A DNA stretch of 64,000 nt. Origin: Aulostomus chinensis. Taxonomy: Eukaryota > Chordata > Actinopteri > Syngnathiformes > Aulostomidae. Shown here in pieces: positions 1-11,710 of the stretch (its first letter is position 1; every line of letters begins with the position of its first letter). The DNA is taken from NCBI GenBank assembly GCA_037954235.1, contig JBBMOA010000020.1, forward strand, positions 24,609,677 to 24,673,676, written 5' to 3'. The translations under genes and the position numbers were made by a program. The notes under the pieces were generated by a model. It was given only the letters and a program-made list of their open reading frames with translations. It made no database searches and was not told where the DNA came from.

Positions 1-2282
1 CGTGCATTGGCGCTCCCACAATCTTACTGCGACCGATCACGACGGCATGTTTGCCTGCCACGGACACACCTGTACAGGAACAGGAAGTCACAGGTCCTTG
101 AAGGTCCTCAGGGATCATGACATCTGGGGTCAAAAGGTCAAGCCTCTGAGGGTTTGAGGGTCGAGGATCTGAGAACATCAACCGCCATGGGACTCAAACC
201 CACGACCATCAGCATGGGAGGGACACCAGCATCAGTCACTCGCGCCGCTCTCAGGGTGTCTGAGGAGAGCACCCGCCTGTGTGTGTATGTGTGTGTGTGT
301 GTGTGTGTCTGTGTGTGTGGGGGGGCACCTGTCTGTCTGATCAGCTCCATGCAGCCGTTGGGGGTGCACGGGATGAAACAGTCTTTCAAGTCACCTCGAG
401 ACAACTTCCCTGCATTGATGCAGCTGAGACTACACACACACACACACACACGCACGCACACAAGTTCAGAACATTTGTATTTCACATAGATCATCACCAC
501 AATGTTCTTCCATCAAATCCTCCTCGTCCTCATCATCATCTTGTTTTTTTGTTCATGTTCTTCAGAGGGGTCAAAGGTCACATCACACCTGTGACGTCAG
601 CACAAGCACAGAGAGAAGGGAGAGTCTTGCTGGTCACGTCCCGTGAGGACTCACCCGTCCACGTCCTTCTCTGGTGAGACGGCGTTGGTGACGCGCTCTG
701 TGTCGATGCAGTCGACGGAGTCCAGTGGGAGCTGGACAATGAGGCCGTGGACGGACAGGTTCTCGTTCACAGACATGATGCTGTGCAGCACCTGCAGGAT
801 GACAGGAAACAGGAAGTCAAAGCGGAGGAAATGCAGGCAGGTGTTTAGCTCAGATGTGTGTCAGCGACCTCATCCTGCGTCGCCGTGTTTGGCAGCCGCA
901 CGTGTTTGGCATCGATCCCGATCTGCAGGGGAGAAACTGACATCAGCACAACAAAATCAACCAACTTTCCTCGGTGATCTTTGTCTCAAAGCTCATTGGC
1001 TCCTTCATTCAACAGCGCCATTTCCACTGTGAGTGTTGAGCATCTGAGTGTGGCTGAGACGAGAGGCAGGACTTGATGAGTCCTCTTTACTTCCCCCACC
1101 AGGGGTCGCTTTTCCCTCCTGTGCCTGGTTTTAAGGCGGTGAGGTTTCTGGTTAAAACCGTTAAATATCACATTCAAAAATCAAGTCCTGTGAACAGCGA
1201 GCTGGCGACATACGAGGGTTTCTAGGTCCCAGTTTTTATTTGGGTTTGGTTTGTATCAGGACCGCTGAGGGACCCTTAATGCCCCCCACTTTCCCCTAAT
1301 TGCCCCCCCCCCCCCCCACACACACACACACACACACACACGGGGGATAAATGAGGTTTTTTGAGTCTGAATCAGACCCAAGAAAGCAACGCTGACTACT
1401 GGACACATTAACTAACTGATAACAAAGAGTTAACTAACGCTGACCATCAGTGGCTTCAATCTGCCCCGGCAGGAGTAAATAATTGTGGGAAATCACGTGT
1501 GATGAAGCAGCCAATCAGGAGACACCCTGAGGAGCTTCTGACCTCGGCTGCAGCCTTCAGTTTGGTGCTGATGTAGAGGTTGGAGTCGTCTCTGTCGCCC
1601 ACCTGAAACACAGCCAGACCCCCAGACCGGAGGACAGTTACTGTACACCCGAGCTCCTCAATCATTCTGCCCCCCCCCCCCCCCCCCCCAGAAGAAAACA
1701 TTTAGTGCCCCCCCCCACTCTCCCCTGCAACAATAAATATTACGTTTGTCAATCAAATTGTTCGAAGTACACCTCTGCATCACATCTGTCTCCTTATTCA
1801 CGTTACAGAAAACAAAAAAGAAAAAATAAAGAAGCAAAGATCAACTGACAACAAAGAATAACTTTCGTATGTTGAAAGTCTCTCCTGGCCTCCCACCGTC
1901 GTCACAGGGAAGCCCAGCGCTTCATTCTCTTCCTCCTGTTTCCTCGTCTGAGCCGTCGGGAGACTGTCGTTTGTCTCATGACCTCCGTCTGTCTCCACCT
2001 GTCTTTCCATCCCTGGTCAATATGTCTCCATGGTGTCTCTGGAGGGTTTGTTCACTGGGCTTCATATCTCCCGCTCTGTGCTGTGTGTGTGCATGCTGGT
2101 CCACCATAGAGCTAAAACTGCCTGCACTCTCTGACAATGAATGAGAGCGCCACTGCCACCTACTGAGCGGATGTGCAATTACATTTTATTATTGTAAGGC
2201 AGGAAGGAAAAAGGAGGCATGTTCTCCAGGGTCACACGCGCCCCACTATTTGAGAAGGACTGCTGTACATGAAAACTAGCAC

Positions 2283-2338
<56 letters not shown>

Positions 2339-4017
2339 GCTGTCACCAGCTCCTTCACGTTAACGAGGCATCCTTGGCAGAGCCTCGTTAACCCTGCAGC
2401 GAGAGTTTGAGGAGGAATTTTTAATTTCAGAGTCACTGACACTTAAAAATGTTAAAGTTGGTGCAATAAAAAAGTCAAAAAAGTCTGGAGAAGTAAATTT
2501 GTGGCTGATATGGTGGTGAAGAAATAAAAATGTGAAAATTGCTTGTTATTCATGTTGAAAAGATGTTATTACTTTTATAACTCATCACTCTGGGGACAGG
2601 ACTCCATCTCAGGAACACACCCTCATTTGTCCATCATCCCCAGACAAAAAGACAGAGACATGACCCTAGGGAGCTGAGAGCCATACTAGTTAGCTTAGCA
2701 CCTCCAAAGCTCCACTGGAACCTGGGTCAACAGAACCAAAGGTTTGTTGAGGACTAGAAGAGCGACTGCTGCTACTGATGATGATGAGGAGGAGGATTCC
2801 TGCTGGACACACCAGCATCCTGGACCTGAGCTAGCTGATGCTAACACTTCCACCCACTACCAGCCATTGGGCTAAGCTAACTAGCCTGGACCTAAGCTAG
2901 CTGATGCTAACACTTCCCACCCACTACCAGCCATTGGGCTAAGCTAACTAGCTTGGACCTGAGCTAGCTGATGCTAACACTTCCACCCACTACCAGCCAT
3001 TGGGCTAAGCTAACTAGCCTGGACCTAAGCTAGCTGATGCTAACACTTCCCACCCACTACCAGCCATTGGGCTAAGCTAACTAGCCTGGACCTGAGCTAG
3101 CTGATGCTAACACTTCCCACCCACTACCAGCTATTGGGCTAAGCTAACTAGCCTGGACCTGAGCTAACACTTCCCACCCACTACCAGCCACTGGGCTAAG
3201 CTAACCAGCATCCTGGACCTGAGCTAGCTGATGCTAACACTTCCACCCACTACCAGCCATTGGGCTAAGCTAACGAGCCTGGACCTGAGCTAGCTGATGC
3301 TAACACTTCCCCACCCACTACCAGACACTGGGCTAAGCTAACTAGCCTGGACCTGAGCTAGCTGATGTTAACCCTTCCACCCACTGGGCTAACCTAACCA
3401 GGATCCTGGACCTGAGCTAGCTGATGCTAACACTTCCCACCCACTACCAGCCATTGGGCTAAGCTAACTAGCCTGGACCTGAGCTAGCTGATGCTTACAC
3501 TTTCCACCAACTACCAGCCATTGGGCTAAGCTAACTAGCCTGGACCTGAGCTAGCTGATGCTTACACTTTCCACCCACTACCAGCCATTGGGCTAAGCTA
3601 ACTAGCCTGGTTCTCAGCTCTGGGGATGATGGACAGTAGGAGGACTGTTGCTTTGACACAACTCTTCCTCCATTTGGCTTGTAAATACAGGTTCTGTTTT
3701 TAAACTCTACTGGTTCTAGTTTGCAGAGTTGTGGGTTTGTTATCGGTGCTTCTGAGAGGCGACCAGCTGCTGTAAACTCAGACGCTTCACGCTGGCGTCC
3801 TCAACTCTGCAGGTTCCATTTCTCAGTTGAGCTGAATGTACAGAATGTTCTCAAATGACCTACAGAGAACCACACCAGAATGTTTTCTGAACTTGTAGTA
3901 GGTTCAGGATCCTTAGGTACTGACCTGTAGAACCACCAGACTGGGTCGGAACCCAGAGAACTGATTCTTCATCTCCTCCACCTCCTTCTTCAGACGCTCC
4001 CTCACCAACCTGCGTGT

Positions 4018-4090
<73 letters not shown>

Positions 4091-4244
4091 CAGTCAGTCC
4101 TGGTCCCTGCTGATTGGACAGGCTGGGATAAAACTGGACTCACTTGGATGTTTCGTTCCCAGAGATGATGGTTGCTATGGTTCGCCGGCCTCCGTAGCAA
4201 CCGGAGGCCACAAGACGGACAGAGAAGGCGGCCATAGTCAACAT
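1..4244 (-). CDS. C1-tetrahydrofolate synthase (MTHFD1/MTHFD1L family), 5' exons, partial
   Basis: Folate enzyme whose N-terminal domain interconverts 5,10-methylene-, methenyl- and 10-formyl-THF (NADP dehydrogenase/cyclohydrolase). Coding exons by splice signals and phase: 4235-4144 (or from 4244), 4009-3925, 1602-1543, 922-869, 791-655, 429-329, 69-1; the gene runs off the left edge after about 199 codons. All joins keep phase. Visible motifs, numbered from the ATG at 4235: YISTK (Y69/K73, the catalytic Tyr/Lys), VQLPL at 116-120, EKDVDG (D142), and GRSKIVGAP at 189-197 (R190 is the NADP-phosphate arginine of the family). These align with human MTHFD1 Y52, K56, D125 and R173 at a constant offset of 17. 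The ATG at 4235 has a strong Kozak context (A at -3, G at +4); an in-frame TAA lies just upstream of the earlier ATG at 4244. The leader of about 22 residues is rich in Arg/Ser/Ala and lacks acids, suggesting mitochondrial import. The family is certain; the paralogue (mthfd1 or mthfd1l) is not. Confidence 0.93.
278..464. repeat. Two (GT)n/(CA)n tracts flanking an exon
   Basis: (GT)n with interruptions at about 278-318 and (CA)n at about 431-464. They sit on either side of C1-THF synthase exon 329-429. On the coding strand the second tract runs straight into the acceptor TAG at 432-430. Confidence 0.85.
1302..1342. repeat. poly(C)-(CA)n microsatellite
   Basis: A run of about 16 C followed by (CA)n, in the intron between exons 869-922 and 1543-1602. 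A second poly(C) run is at 1671-1690, a likely place for sequencing or assembly error. Confidence 0.85.
2287..2336. repeat. (CA)n microsatellite
   Basis: About 25 uninterrupted CA units in the large second intron of the C1-THF synthase gene. Confidence 0.95.
2816..3610. repeat. Minisatellite, ~70-bp unit, ~11 copies
   Basis: Tandem array lying in the C1-THF synthase intron between exons 3925-4009 and 1543-1602. Each unit contains GAGCTAGCTGATGCTAACAC, then CCACCCACTACCAGCCATT, then GGGCTAAGCTAACTAGCC. Some units are shortened, for example around 3165-3200 and 3370-3400. Single copies of the same unit occur at about 46065-46130 (+) and 49480-49545 (-), so the array has grown from a dispersed repeat. 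Confidence 0.9.
4019..4086. repeat. (CA)n microsatellite
   Basis: About 34 CA units, uninterrupted. It lies directly upstream, in transcript sense, of the acceptor of C1-THF synthase exon 2 (exon starts at 4009), so on the coding strand a (TG)n tract makes up most of the acceptor region. Confidence 0.95.
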
Positions 4245-5836
4245 GACAAATTATAATAATTCTAGGGAGAAAAACATAGTTACTTCACGGCTGAAAGCCA
4301 CACAAGTCCCAGAAACTTCATGAAAACTGACAAAAGTAGCAAAAACAGGAAGTAGGAAATGAAGCTGGTGAGACTAAAACTGAACACGCTAAGTCTAACA
4401 TGCTAACAGGCTAACTGTGGGAGGAGCCAGGCGGCAGAGGTGATCAGTAACATGTAACATAGCAGCACACGAGCCAGAAGTGACAAAAAACTACAACCGG
4501 ATCATTCAAAAAAAAGAGAAACACCTCTTGAAATCTGGCAAAAAAACGATCAATATTCATGTTTTTCCTGGGGAGAAAGAGAAAAGATCATTTACAAGCT
4601 CCTGATGAAAATTAGCTAAAAAGTAATATCACAAATGAAAAAGAAAATTTTATTAATTACAAAAAGAAATGCTTGATACAAAAAATAAATGTTGACCTTT
4701 CACACAATAATTAAAAAAACAACCTCTAGAATGGAAAAAAATTCAAAACTATACTTCTAACTTTACTTGTGCTGGGGAAAGGTGATCAGCAAATTAGCGT
4801 TACCTCAATGATTAAAAAACTAAAAAGAAAAAAGTTTGGACGAACAATTAGCAGCCAACCAACAGTGCGACAGCCTCTCACTCCTGACGTGAACGTCAAA
4901 GTCGCAGCAGGTCGAGAGGTTGCGACTCACACAGACACCACAGCTGCAGGACCACATCAGACACGTGTGATGGTACAAAGCTCCGACACTCTGACAACCC
5001 AAATCTGACGTCCAGCGTCTCTGGATTCAAAATTCACGCTGGCTGGAGAGTTAAATTGGAGCTGCTCGCCACCTCGTTTGGTCTGGGAACGTGTTACTCA
5101 TGAATCTACCCACAGTTTCCTTCTTTGGCTCAGCCAGCGGCTTAAAAACAACACATAACTTTCTCAGTCAGGGCAGGAACAGCAGTGAGGGATTTCCCAT
5201 AATTCACCTCTGCAGCTGCAAACACTCCTGAAAACAAAAACAACCACCAAGATTTCACGAAAAAAAGCAACAAGACATACCTGAGAGCCCAACTCGCAGC
5301 TGGCCGAGTGTGAGTGTGAGTGTGTGTGAGTGTGTGTGAGTGTGTAATGTTTTTCCATCGTTCCGTTGGATTTATATGGAAGTTCACTCATGGCAAAACT
5401 ACTTTATGAACATTTGTTGAAGGCGATTGTTATTTCTAACTGTAACAAAATTCACACTTTTAATTAATTCATTTAATTGCAATAATCAAATTGGTTACAG
5501 TGTAAAGTAAAATGAATGAAAATGAAGTAAATTCAAACTGCAGAATAAATAAAAGACCGAAAAAGAGAGATAAGAACCTTCAGGATCCGTAAACAGAGTT
5601 TTATTTTCTGAGTGTTCTTGTTTTTAGGAGGATTTAAAAAAACAAAGGTCATGAAAACCAAGACAAAGCAAACTGCCAAAGTCGCGCTTCAGTGGGCGGT
5701 GAAGTCCTGATCATGAATGACAACAACCATTCATCAATATATCCATCATTTATAAATTCAAATCTCTACTTTTAAAGCATGAATGTGGTCAGTCAGTATT
5801 TTGACATCAGTGAGCTTCCTTACAAATAGGACATTT

Positions 5837-5840
<4 letters not shown>

Positions 5841-5909
<69 letters not shown>
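5841..5909. repeat. (GT)n microsatellite
   Basis: About 34 GT units with a single T interruption near 5879. The ORFs reading through it encode only Cys-Val repeats and are artefacts. Confidence 0.95.
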
Positions 5910-5911
<2 letters not shown>

Positions 5912-6587
5912 TGGCATCACGGGTTATCAGTGTGTTGTGTGTATCTGGACAAGACCAGAGCCAGCCGGCGATTTACTGCAGTGGGAGTTCAAAGGTCCAA
6001 CTGCAGACTACTGGAGGAGGGGGGGAGGATGGGGAGGATGGGCGGCTCACTCTGCTCTCAGCCAATCAAGCGTCAGCAGTGCTGGGAAGGAAGGGAAGAG
6101 AGCAGATCAGACATGAATCCTGCTGTGGTGCTGGTGATCGCCACTAGATGGCGATACTGTCATGCTGCTGCCACACTGGGGTGAAGGTGTCATGAGGGCA
6201 GAGGAGAATCAGAGAAGAAGACATAGTCAAGCAGTAACCATGAAGCCTGTGTAGCCACGTAGTAGTAGTAGCAGTAGTAGTAGCAGGAGTCGTAGCAGTA
6301 GTAGTATTACTCCTGATAGAAGACGTATATCAACCTGAAGCAGAGAATCTAGTCACAAGAGTGTATCAGGTTGGGATCAGCGGCTCCAGAAGGTTGCACA
6401 TCTTTGACTGTTTGGTGTCAAAACTACACCATCTTCTCTGTCCCCAAAGCATTGTGGGAGCTGTAGTCGTCCTACTGGAACCTGCTGGACAGGTGTCTGT
6501 TGTCAAGCAGTAACCATCTTCGTTTCAAGATAAACTTACGTCCAGTTGACCAGATTTTACTTCACTTCGATCTATGCTGGACAGGTG

Positions 6588-6619
6588 TGTTCTCTCTCTC
6601 TGTCTCTTTCTCTCTCTCT

Positions 6620-6664
<45 letters not shown>
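6588..6664. repeat. (CT)n-(CA)n compound microsatellite
   Basis: A TCTCTC tract followed by about 20 CA units. No coding potential. Confidence 0.9.
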
Positions 6665-6666
<2 letters not shown>

Positions 6667-7853
6667 CCAGCAGCTTCTTCATTCCTGTCGTTCCTGCCCG
6701 TGTCTTGCAGTTCCACCCGTTTCCTGTCTGACTTGATCTCTTCATCTCGCCGTGTCTGGTGATCTGAGGTCAGACTGCAGCAGGGGACACAACCCTCAGG
6801 ACTTTTCAGCTGCTTCCACACCAGATCTGAACTTTTCTCTCCAAACTCTGCAGAAAAATATGCCCTTCTTCAACATTTACAATGATCAGAGATCCGTTTC
6901 CCTTCTCAACCATTTATCGTCGTGTTGAACAGACCTGACAAACAACTCACACAAGTTAGCCAACATTTTTCCCCGTTAACACACCTGCAGGAATCCAGGT
7001 GACCGAAAACATCCACACATTCATCTTCACTCTGCACACAGACACACAAAGAACATGAACGTAATCAAGAGCTGGAGAAACACGCCGGGTAGGACGAGCG
7101 GCCGGAGACGGCACGGCTCATGATTCATCAGAAGTACAACCTGAATTAAACTGACAAAAAGTTGTGCATGAAGACTGAAAAAACATAAATAAATCAACAG
7201 GGTGTACGAAGCCGAATGAATCATGAGATCAGTAAAAAGTGAAGAGGCAAAGGATAAGCCTTTTCAAAATAAAAGTGCAGTATCAAAAATCTTTAGATGA
7301 TTTTTTTTAAATGAACAAAATTAAATTTAAAAAAATGAATTTGAAAACTGAGCACGGTCACATGTTCTGTCATTGGTTTTCAAAGTGTGAATCAGGTTCC
7401 CCCCCCCCCAAAAAACAAATTTTACTATCAATCAAGAAACAAGCAGAAATTTGTGTAAGCCAAAACTAAAGAACAGGAACGTGAGATGTAAACTAAAGTT
7501 GAATTTTAAATCAAATAACCTAGAAATTAAAATGAAGATAAAATAACTCAAAGCCGGAACATTAGCTGAAGGAATGCAAGCTAAAATGTTAGCTCAAGAT
7601 TTCAAAGCTTCTATAAATCCAAACTAAACAACTAGAAAGGAAAATGGTGCCTCAATGAAAATGTAAACAACTACAAGCTGAAATTTTCACAAAATAAAAA
7701 TACAAGCTAAGAATTTAAGGGAAAACAAATAAAATCTCAAGTGTCAAAGAAAACCCTGGAAACTACAATGTTCACGAATGTAATGTAAAATCGTTGATGT
7801 GAAAAGGCTGTGAAAACAAACTGCTAGTTCAAACGTGAGCTAAAGGTCTAGAC

Positions 7854-8955
7854 CAGGGGTCCCCAAACTTTTTCCTGCGAGGGCCACTTAACTTCCCTTT
7901 CTCTGATGGGGGCCGGGGGCAGTTTGGAACAGAGAAAGTGTGGCGATCGCAGGGGTGCCTCAAGGTAAAAATGTCTTGTTTTCCAGAGAGCCACACCACC
8001 TAATAACCCTCTCTGGGTTCGGGTCCAGGGTTTTTTTCCTGGGGTTGCCAGATAGGAGCACAGACTGCAGGAGGGTGGACTAGAATGTCACGTTCTATGG
8101 GTGTAAGAAATAGAGACTGACTGACTGAGTTCACACCAAACATGAATGGGAATTTCACGTTGCGTTCTTTGCGCACATTTGAGCGCCGGATCATTTTGGT
8201 GTCCATTTGTGTCCTTCGCTCACCTGCCTGCGTAGCGACTATTTCCAGCAACGTTTCTCTCCGCCATTTCACCATGGAACAAAGAACTGCTGCGTTGTAC
8301 CTGCTGTGGAAGGCCGAAATGCGTCGGGGAACTAAACGCCGTCGTATCTGGGTTCACAACACCATCTAGAGGCGGGCTCAGCTCGGTGAGCGAGCTCCTT
8401 CAGGGGCTGCGTCTGGAGAACTGCCAGCTAACGAGGATCGGTGACAGAATTTCACGAATGGACACCAACTTCTTCAACCGCTTCTGGTCATTTTGACCCG
8501 TAGCGTCATCCAGCACAATCAAGGTGTCCTCCATCTTGTGACACAGTCAGCAGCGACGTCGGGACAACCTCAGCCCTGATTGGCTGTCGTGATCGAGCTT
8601 CACACAATTTTTTTGCCACAGTTGAATATTTTCAACTTGTGCGAATGACGCAAATTTTCGCATCACACCCGCCCGACTGAAAATTCGCGTCATTCGCACG
8701 TCTGCATAGATTTGTATGGAAACTGTTCGTGCGGAAGTGCGAATTCACATTTGGTGTGAACACACAGTAATAGTTAATAATGAAAATAGTTCATAGCTAA
8801 GGAACATTTTATTGCAAAAGTCAAATTTTATTGTCAAATACAACTACACACATATGAAGAAAAATCAAAATGCGTCTCTGGTATTGTTCAGGGGGCCATG
8901 CCAAATGTGGAGGCAGGCCGTATCTGGCCCGCGGGCCATAGTTTGGGGACCACTG
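7854..8955. mobile_element. hAT-type non-autonomous element
   Basis: Imperfect terminal inverted repeats: the left end begins CAGGGGTCCCCAAACT and the reverse complement of the right end begins CAGTGGTCCCCAAACT, each followed by a GGCC-rich stretch. Flanking 8-bp target duplications are GTCTAGAC (7846-7853) and GTCTAGAG (8956-8963), 7 of 8 matching, as expected for hAT transposons. No hAT transposase ORF remains, and the interior is interrupted by a second element at 8129-8761. It was inserted at the edge of a minisatellite whose unit itself contains TCTAGAG. Confidence 0.8.
8129..8761 (+). mobile_element. PIF/Harbinger-like element nested in the hAT element
   Basis: Terminal inverted repeats: GTTCACACCAAACATGAAT on the left, and TTGGTGTGAAC closing the right end. 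A short relic ORF at about 8274-8369 reads MEQRTAALYLLWKAEMRRG and continues with an arginine-rich RRRIWVH motif, resembling the start of Harbinger-family transposases (family recognition from memory). The rest is degenerate and no intact transposase is present. Confidence 0.6.
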
Positions 8956-9256
8956 GTCTAGAGGCTACATGTGAGATAAAGTTCTAAAGGCTAAACATGA
9001 GCTAACAATCTAGAGGCTAAATGTGAGCTAACGATCTAGAGGCTAAACGTGAGCTATCGATCTAGAGGCTAAACGTGAGCTAACGATCTAGAGGCTAAAT
9101 GTGAGCTAACGATCTTGAGGCTAAATGTGAGCTAACGATCTAGAGGCGAAACATGAGCTATCGATCTAGAGGCTAAACGTGAGCTAACGATCTAGAGGCT
9201 AAATGTGAGCTAACGATCTTGAGGCTAAATGTGAGCTAACGATCTTGAGGCTACAT
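8956..9256. repeat. Minisatellite, ~26-bp unit, ~11 copies
   Basis: The unit is close to GATCTAGAGGCTAAACGTGA followed by GCTAAC, with point variants (ATGTGAGCTAAC, CTTGAGG). It abuts the right end of the hAT element. Confidence 0.9.
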
Positions 9257-9914
9257 GTGGTAATAAAGCTTAAGATCTAGAAGATGAAATCTATGTAAAC
9301 AGAATGAAGAAGAAAAAACTTAGAAACTAAAAATTCAGGAAATAAACTGAACACTAAACCATAACACAAATGACGAGAACCAACAATGTTAACAACGAAA
9401 GACACAAGTCACACAGACAGAAGCCATGCAGCTGTAATTTAAACAACGAGAGCTAATAGAATCCAGTAGGAGCTAAAATGGAAGCTAACGATCTGGGAAG
9501 CTAAAACAAACTCACGCCATTGCAAATCACAATCTACAGGGTGCAAAACTCCCAGGTTAGAACTTGTAACCATGTAGGTTTGTGTTGAAGGTCAGATGAG
9601 TGAAGCTGGACGTGAACCATGAAGGTCCCTCATTAGCAGCTGCAGATAATCTAGGGTCAACTTTTGGTCTAGAACAGGAAGATGTTCCATCACTTCTGTT
9701 ATAAAATGACTGAATGAAACTCAGGCCGGTGTGTATTGAGTCAGTTGAGGAGGTGGACGAACAGGTGGAGCAGGCGAGTCGAACCCAAGTCCACGTGAAT
9801 GTCGCTCAGGCGCGTTGCCACCTTGTCCGACAGGTAGCAACGCCCCTGCTGGAGCTGCGGTGTCCCGGTCCGACCGGTCCAGGTTTCATTCCTGTGTCAG
9901 AGAGCAGGGTTGGG

Positions 9915-9920
9915 TATAAA
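9915..9920 (+). promoter_or_regulatory. Candidate TATA box
   Basis: TATAAA in the context GGGTATAAATGTGGAGCGG, within GC-richer DNA and about 190 bp upstream of a donor-like GTGAGT. It would fit a first exon of roughly 9945-10108 for the plus-strand kinesin gene. This is inference from spacing only. Confidence 0.25.
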
Positions 9921-11457
9921 TGTGGAGCGGCGAGTGGCAGCGTCACTCCGGAGCTGCATGTTGGTCCTCCCTGGTCCAGTGGTTCTAGACAGTTCAACAG
10001 TAGTGAGGAAACATTTGTGAAATGTTTAGGACCACTTGATCAGGGTGAGGAGAGCTCGCCGCCGCACCGCCTCAGCCGACGACCCTCAACATCCTCAGTC
10101 CGTCTCTGGTGAGTTCTCCTGGTTTCCTCTGCTGCTCGTTGGATCCAACACCATCGCTCCAGGCAGGAAGTTGACAGCTAAACAATCTTCATGTGTCCTT
10201 CCTGTTGTTTAATGGAGAAGGAAGGTCGAAGGGAACAAGACAAGATTTTTATTCCCCCCGTGTCGTTCCGTTTGTGGAGTTTATTTGTCACATTGCTGAA
10301 ACGGAACAAAGTGATAACAAGACATTACTCGTTAACTTGAAACCAGTCTAGGTTTTGAAAGGAGTTCTTGAGTCCTCTTGTGACAGGAAATCATTGGAAT
10401 TGTTGAAGTTGTATGTCAGTAGGATGATGTAAAAAGCATCCGGGTATGGAGCCATGATGGACGCAGCTGAGTCACATGACCAGCACTAGGATGAGATGGT
10501 GGAGGTTAGAACACGCCAGCAGTGCAGTGTGTTCTTCTCTTATTCAGAAATTTGATCCTCTCATAAAAATATGTTGATGTTTTACGTAGGTGGATCAAAC
10601 CCGGCAGCGCTGAACTCTGGGGAGAACCCTGGTTCCTGTTCTTCCACTCTAACTTTCGTCTCTGATCCATGTCTCTAAATACTTCTGTCAGTTGTTGTAC
10701 GTGTGACGTGATTTCACAATAAACTCAATGTGTTGAATGGCCGTCTGACTCGTTCCATTGTTCTGCTGCGTGGTGGAGCCCAGCTCATCTCTCAGGGTCT
10801 GGAGCCATGAGCTGAAACATCCAAGCACAGCTAAACTGATCCAGCTCCACTCCTTGGCACTCACAAATGACTAAATACATTTATTTTTCTAGACTTTAAT
10901 GTAGATTTCTTTCCTTTACTCCGGTTTATTTTGGTGTGTTTTGGGATTTAAGTTTTTTGACTGCATGTTAATCTCCAGTTTCTACAGCAAATTCTCTTCA
11001 TTTCCCTAAAAAGACCCCACAAGATATTTGCCCTTTTTATTGTTGTTGTCGTACTTCCAGGTTCTGATGTTGAAGCAGCTTCAGGCCTTCTGTCTGGCTG
11101 CTGCTGCCACCTGCTGGTGAGCAGATGCAACAGCAGCTCAGGTTCTTGGCTTGATGAGACACAGGCTGCTCTTTGAAATCAGAGCCAAGAACAAAGTTTC
11201 ACATCCACCTCAGAAGCACAACAGATGCAGCAACACCACCAGGCGTCCCCATGACCTCACGTCAGGTTCTCCACTGCTGTCATTTTTGCTGCGGCCACTG
11301 GAGGGCGTCTGTCACTTTCATAGATTTTGGTCGATTGTGTTTATGAGTGATGTGGTGGAAGGACAGACTCGTTCATTCATGTGAGTTAAATTGAAACATG
11401 GCAGTGATGTAACTCTGTATCTCCTCTCCGAGTCTGAATATTCACGCTTCAATGACA

Positions 11458-11459
<2 letters not shown>

Positions 11460-11512
<53 letters not shown>
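11460..11512. repeat. (CA)n microsatellite
   Basis: About 26 uninterrupted CA units, about 140 bp before the candidate first coding exon of the kinesin gene. Confidence 0.95.
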
Positions 11513-11513
<1 letters not shown>

Positions 11514-11650
11514 CCAGAGCATCTTCCTCACTGTGGCGGAGGCAGAAATCCTCTCCACATCTCTGAAGAAGTATCGCTGGTGGATCAGAGAGTTTATCAG
11601 ATATAATCGGTGTGTTGATGAGAGTCGATGACATCAGCTGATTGACAGAG

Positions 11651-11710
11651 ATGTACTCGCAGTACTGGAACACCTCTCGAGCCCGCAGACCCGACTACCG
11701 CAGATACACC
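11651..11710 (+). CDS. Candidate first coding exon of the kinesin gene
   Basis: ATG followed by 19 codons (MYSQYWNTSRARRPDYRRYT) ending exactly at a consensus donor GTGAGT. An in-frame TGA lies three codons before the ATG, so this can only be a start exon. It ends in phase 0, which fits the phase-0 start of the certain exon at 12623. There is no recognisable homology, so it is supported only by start, stop, donor and phase. Confidence 0.45.

Larger units (their letters stand above)
4245..7845. other. Intergenic, upstream of the C1-THF synthase
   Basis: AT-rich DNA with no convincing exon. It holds (GT)n at 5310-5342 and 5841-5909, a short (AGT)n-type stretch at 6261-6305, a (CT)n-(CA)n compound repeat at 6588-6664, and several homopolymer A/T runs. 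The promoter of the minus-strand gene should lie just above 4244, but I see no clear TATA box or CpG island there. Confidence 0.6.
9257..11650. other. Intergenic upstream of the kinesin gene; possible promoter region
   Basis: No recognisable protein. The stretch 9700-10110 is more GC-rich than its surroundings and is followed by a donor-like GTGAGT at about 10109. It may be a 5' non-coding exon and promoter of the downstream kinesin gene, but nothing proves it. A (CA)n tract lies at 11460-11512. Confidence 0.4.

Noticed and set aside
9714..10112. 132-codon ORF in GC-richer DNA
   Set aside because: No motif or homology; more likely promoter or 5' non-coding exon sequence.
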